The translations under genes were made by a program, and so were the position numbers. From CAJXVY01 sp965660355 (GTDB lineage: Bacteria; Actinomycetota; Actinomycetes; Actinomycetales; Microbacteriaceae), in NCBI GenBank assembly GCA_965660355.1, contig CBFHZN010000005.1:1-64000 (forward strand): a stretch of 64,000 nucleotides of DNA, written 5' to 3'. Of this stretch, positions 61,244 through 64,000 are shown piece after piece. How positions within the stretch are numbered: position 1 is the stretch's first letter; each line of letters starts with the position of its first letter. The notes below the pieces were generated by a model, which saw only the letters and a list, made by a program, of their open reading frames with translations, made no database searches and was not told the origin of the DNA.

Positions 61244-62596
61244 TTGCCCAAAAGCCCAGAATCCGCCAAGGCAACTGCCAACAAAACAAAGCGTGCGGAG
61301 GGGGTGAACTCCGAGCTAAAAGTCAGAACCTTTATCATCGACACTTCAGTGTTGCTGAGTGATCCAAGAGCACTTTTCAGGTTTGCTGAGCATGAGGTGG
61401 TGATTCCAATCGTGGTCATCAACGAGCTTGAGAAAAAACGCCACGACCTGGAAATCGGTTTCTTTGCAAGAAAGGCTTTGCGCTATTTAGACGAACTGCG
61501 TGAGAGACACGAAAGATTAGATTTCCCAATGAGCATCGGCGAAAACGGTGTTCTGAGAGTGGAGCTTAACCACATTGACCAGAGTGTTTTGCCAGCCGGG
61601 TTCCAGCTGGGGGATAACGATTCAAGAATCTTGGCTGTTGCAGCAAACCTCAAAAACGAAGGTTTTGATGTAACGGTTATCAGTAAAGACCTGCCGATGC
61701 GTGTGAAGGCCAGTGCTTTGGGCATGAAAGCCGAGGAGTATCTAGCTGAGCAAGCTAGAGCCGAAGAGTGGTCAGGCATTGAGGAGTTAGACCTCAGCGG
61801 TGATGAGATGGCTTCACTTTATGGCGATGAAGAGGTGGAACACCCACTGGTTGCAGAGCTACCAGTGAACACAGGTCTTGTTATCCACTCCGAGCGCGGC
61901 AGTGCTTTGGGTCGTGTGACAAGCGGGAAGGCTATAAAACTCGTCAGAGGAGATCGTGAAGTGTTTGGGGTGCACGGAAGAAGTGCTGAACAAAGACTGG
62001 CAATAGACACTTTGTTGGATCCCGAGATTGGAATCGTTTCTTTGGGTGGACGAGCAGGAACTGGAAAAAGTGCTTTGGCACTTTGTGCAGGCCTAGAAAC
62101 TGTTTTGGAAAGAAGACAGCATAAAAAGATTATGGTCTTCAGGCCTCTATATGCCGTTGGGGGCCAAGATCTTGGATATCTTCCTGGCACCGAGGGGGAA
62201 AAGATGAACCCCTGGGCGCAGGCGGTTCACGACACGTTGGGTGCGCTGGTATCCAAAGAGGTCATCGACGAGGTGGTTGATCGCGGAATTTTAGAAGTGT
62301 TACCACTTACCCACATCAGAGGACGTTCGCTTCACGATACTTTTGTGATTGTCGATGAGGCGCAGTCACTGGAGCGAAATGTTTTATTGACCATGCTTAG
62401 CCGCGTTGGACAAAATTCAAAGGTTGTTCTAACCCACGATGTTGCCCAAAGAGACAACCTAAGGGTTGGAAGACATGACGGGGTTGCATCGGTTGTGGAG
62501 ACACTGAAGGGTCAAGATATCTTTAGCCATGTGACATTGACTCGCTCCGAGAGAAGCCAGATCGCAGCCTTGGTCACCGAACTACTTGATTACTAA
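61244..62596 (+). CDS. PhoH-family ATPase with N-terminal PIN domain
   Basis: This protein of about 450 residues has an N-terminal PIN ribonuclease domain (TFIIDTSVLLSDPRALF, NDSRILAVAA) and a C-terminal PhoH helicase-like ATPase (GRAGTGKSALALCAG, FVIVDEAQSLE). PhoH2-type PIN-ATPase proteins unwind and cleave RNA. I use the TTG at 61244 with AAGGAG 5 nt upstream; an ATG at 61199 has no site. Confidence 0.92.
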   Translation: MPKSPESAKATANKTKRAEGVNSELKVRTFIIDTSVLLSDPRALFRFAEHEVVIPIVVINELEKKRHDLEIGFFARKALRYLDELRERHERLDFPMSIGENGVLRVELNHIDQSVLPAGFQLGDNDSRILAVAANLKNEGFDVTVISKDLPMRVKASALGMKAEEYLAEQARAEEWSGIEELDLSGDEMASLYGDEEVEHPLVAELPVNTGLVIHSERGSALGRVTSGKAIKLVRGDREVFGVHGRSAEQRLAIDTLLDPEIGIVSLGGRAGTGKSALALCAGLETVLERRQHKKIMVFRPLYAVGGQDLGYLPGTEGEKMNPWAQAVHDTLGALVSKEVIDEVVDRGILEVLPLTHIRGRSLHDTFVIVDEAQSLERNVLLTMLSRVGQNSKVVLTHDVAQRDNLRVGRHDGVASVVETLKGQDIFSHVTLTRSERSQIAALVTELLDY

Positions 62597-62645
62597 CTGG
62601 GGATAACTAAATACCTAATTTCACCCAGGGCTCTAGCTTGATTGG

Positions 62646-63143
62646 GTGAATCTAGAGCTACTAATACTTGCAGTCCCATTCGGTTATCTTCTGGCGGTTT
62701 CGCCTTTTTTGGCGATTATCGATATTCAAACCCACCGATTGCCGAATGTGTTAACCCTGCCGGGGATAGTCATTTCGTTGATTTCGGTGGGGGTTGTTTC
62801 AACCCTTGAACAGAAATGGATGGAGCTGATTGTCTCCATTGGTGTTTCAATGCTTATTTTGATTATCGGATATCCGCTGGCAAAAGCAGAACTGTTGGGC
62901 ATGGGGGATATTAAATTGGTGATTGCCTTTGCGTTGCCACTTTCTTTTATCTCACCGCTAGCCTTACTAATCGGCGTTTTACTGAGCCTATTGCTTGCCA
63001 ATGCAGTTGTTTTGCCAAAAATGTTATTCAGAAAGCTCAACACCCAGACCGTTGTTCCAATGGGGCCTTATCTTTTATTGGGACTAATCGGAGTTTTTGG
63101 TTACGAGCTCTGGTTTCTTAGCCCTGCGGGGGTCTGGTCATAG
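62646..63143 (+). CDS. A24-family prepilin peptidase
   Basis: This 165-residue membrane aspartyl protease has one catalytic Asp in IIDIQTHRLPN and the other in GMGDIKL (the GxGD motif). It lacks the N-terminal methylase domain, like TadV/CpaA. It would process type IV or Tad pilins; no pilus genes are in the window. The GTG start has TAGCTT 6 nt upstream (leaderless). It overlaps fumC by 26 bp at the 3' end. Confidence 0.9.
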   Translation: MNLELLILAVPFGYLLAVSPFLAIIDIQTHRLPNVLTLPGIVISLISVGVVSTLEQKWMELIVSIGVSMLILIIGYPLAKAELLGMGDIKLVIAFALPLSFISPLALLIGVLLSLLLANAVVLPKMLFRKLNTQTVVPMGPYLLLGLIGVFGYELWFLSPAGVWS

Positions 63144-64000
63144 GCAAAACATCCAAAAGTTCATCCAGTTGCTCTTCTGTGATTTCGCCAGCGCTTACTA
63201 ATCCAAGATCGATTACAGCTTCCCTCACTGTCATTCCTTGCTCAACAGAGTGTTTTGCTACCTTGGCGGCTTTTTCATAGCCAATAACCCTATTCAAGGG
63301 GGTAACAATTGAAGGTGAGGATTCAGCTAGCGCTCGGGCTCTGTCAACATTTGCCTCAAGACCCTCAATTGTTTTATCGGCCAATACCTTGCAAGAATTC
63401 GATAGCAATCTGATGGATTCCAAAACCGCACTTCCCATCACAGGGATAGCAACATTCAGTTCAAATGCTCCGCTGGCTCCTGACCAGCTGACGGTTGCAT
63501 CATTGCCAATCACTCGAGCACAGACCATCAGCACAGCCTCTGGGATTACTGGGTTTACCTTCCCAGGCATGATTGATGATCCGGGTTGCAAATCTGGAAT
63601 TCTGATTTCAGCCAGACCAGTATTAGGTCCCGAGCCCATCCAGCGAAGGTCATTATTGATTTTGGTTAGGCTAACAGCGATGGTCTTCATTTGACCGCTG
63701 ACCTCAACCAGGGAATCTCTCGCTCCCTGAGCTTCGAAGTGATCCCTGGCCTCAGTGATGGGTAGCCCTGTTTCTTTTGCTATTTGACCAATGACCAGTT
63801 GCGGAAAGCCAGCAGGGGTATTAATCCCCGTTCCGGTAGCCGTTCCACCCTGGGGTAATTCACTCACTCTGGGGATAGATGATTCAATTCTTTCAATGCC
63901 GTAGCGAATCTGTGCGGCATAACCTGAAAACTCCTGGCCAAGGGTGACAGGGGTTGCATCCATCAAATGGGTTCTGCCGGATTTTACGGTGTCTTTCCAC
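63118..64000 (-). CDS. fumC: Fumarate hydratase class II, C-terminal part (N-terminus beyond window)
   Basis: This TCA-cycle enzyme (fumarate to malate) is truncated by the window's right edge. It shows RTHLMDATPVTLGQEFSGYA, the superfamily signature GSSIMPGKVNPVIPEAV and a C-terminal region (EKAAKVAKHSVEQGMTVREA). About 290 of the usual 465 residues are visible. Its 3' end runs 26 bp into the convergent prepilin peptidase gene. Confidence 0.94.
   Translation of the reverse strand, partial: WKDTVKSGRTHLMDATPVTLGQEFSGYAAQIRYGIERIESSIPRVSELPQGGTATGTGINTPAGFPQLVIGQIAKETGLPITEARDHFEAQGARDSLVEVSGQMKTIAVSLTKINNDLRWMGSGPNTGLAEIRIPDLQPGSSIMPGKVNPVIPEAVLMVCARVIGNDATVSWSGASGAFELNVAIPVMGSAVLESIRLLSNSCKVLADKTIEGLEANVDRARALAESSPSIVTPLNRVIGYEKAAKVAKHSVEQGMTVREAVIDLGLVSAGEITEEQLDELLDVLPMTRPPQG

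Noticed and set aside
1..64000. CRISPR arrays, rRNA, tmRNA, RNase P RNA, SRP RNA, known riboswitch cores
   Set aside because: Looked for by eye; no repeat-spacer pattern or recognisable conserved core was seen. A covariance-model search would be needed to exclude divergent ones.

Overview
The window reads as chromosomal DNA of a free-living actinobacterium, most likely a small-genome, moderate-G+C member of the Microbacteriaceae such as the freshwater 'Luna' lineage (Rhodoluna/Aquiluna type). This is inference. It rests on actinobacterial marker genes (CarD, RegX3/SenX3-type pair, DtxR/IdeR-type regulator, bacterial XPB helicase with its helicase-associated partner, WXG100 protein, DUF3027, DUF2530, DUF4032, DUF4307, DUF501, a SepX/GlpR-like membrane protein, an MsiK-type sugar ATPase) and on their order, combined with A/T-rich codon use. 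There are about 66 protein genes, four tRNA genes and two runs of N, densely packed with many 1-8 bp overlaps. I see no rRNA, CRISPR array, insertion sequence or prophage.

Layout. 1-6807: end of a SenX3-like kinase, regX3, a lipoprotein, carD, fused ispDF, cysS, a TrmH-family rRNA methylase and a DUF4032 kinase-like protein. 6811-14169: MsiK-type ATPase with a structured leader, DsbA-like protein, tRNA-Thr, a secreted metzincin-like lipoprotein, LysE exporter, msrB, csp, groEL under two tandem CIRCE operators, and a WXG100 protein sharing a bidirectional terminator with groEL. 14215-22848: a second two-component pair, the XPB pair, a cold-shock/DUF3027/DUF2530 cluster, serC and dtxR. 22902-27270: NlpC/P60 hydrolase, a candidate 24-codon ORF with its own terminator, HNH protein, DUF418 and SulP membrane proteins, tRNA-Arg. 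27398-34820: a 1188-residue helicase-like protein with degenerate ATPase motifs, folate cyclo-ligase, RimJ-like acetylase, SepX/GlpR-like protein, SDR and MFS genes.

34861-50255 is a translation, RNA-modification and precursor block: rsmI, metG, tatD, ksgA, ispE, ABC-F, tRNA-Gln, glmU, prs, an APC permease, rplY, pth, mfd (interrupted by an assembly gap) and mazG. 50282-64000 holds hisS, eno, ftsB/divIC, DUF501 (interrupted by a gap flanked by a perfect 78-bp duplication, almost certainly an assembly artefact), type II NADH dehydrogenase, an odd short tRNA with a UAA anticodon, lemA, htpX, ilvA, greA, DUF4307, trhA-like, uppS, phoH, an A24 prepilin peptidase and the C-terminal part of fumC.

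Functional themes: isoprenoid and cell-wall precursor supply (ispDF, ispE, uppS, glmU), translation and rRNA modification (cysS, metG, hisS, rsmI, ksgA, rlmB-like, rplY, pth), proteostasis (groEL, htpX, msrB), transcription-coupled repair (mfd, carD, XPB) and central metabolism (eno, fumC, serC, ilvA, prs). A striking regulatory trait is that many genes lack a Shine-Dalgarno sequence and instead carry a TANNNT-like hexamer 6-7 nt before the start codon, which suggests frequent leaderless transcription. No convincing new multi-gene system was found. The best leads are the degenerate helicase-like protein, the short-armed tRNA(UAA), the small ORF with its terminator, and the 162-bp antisense overlap of DUF3027 and DUF2530.
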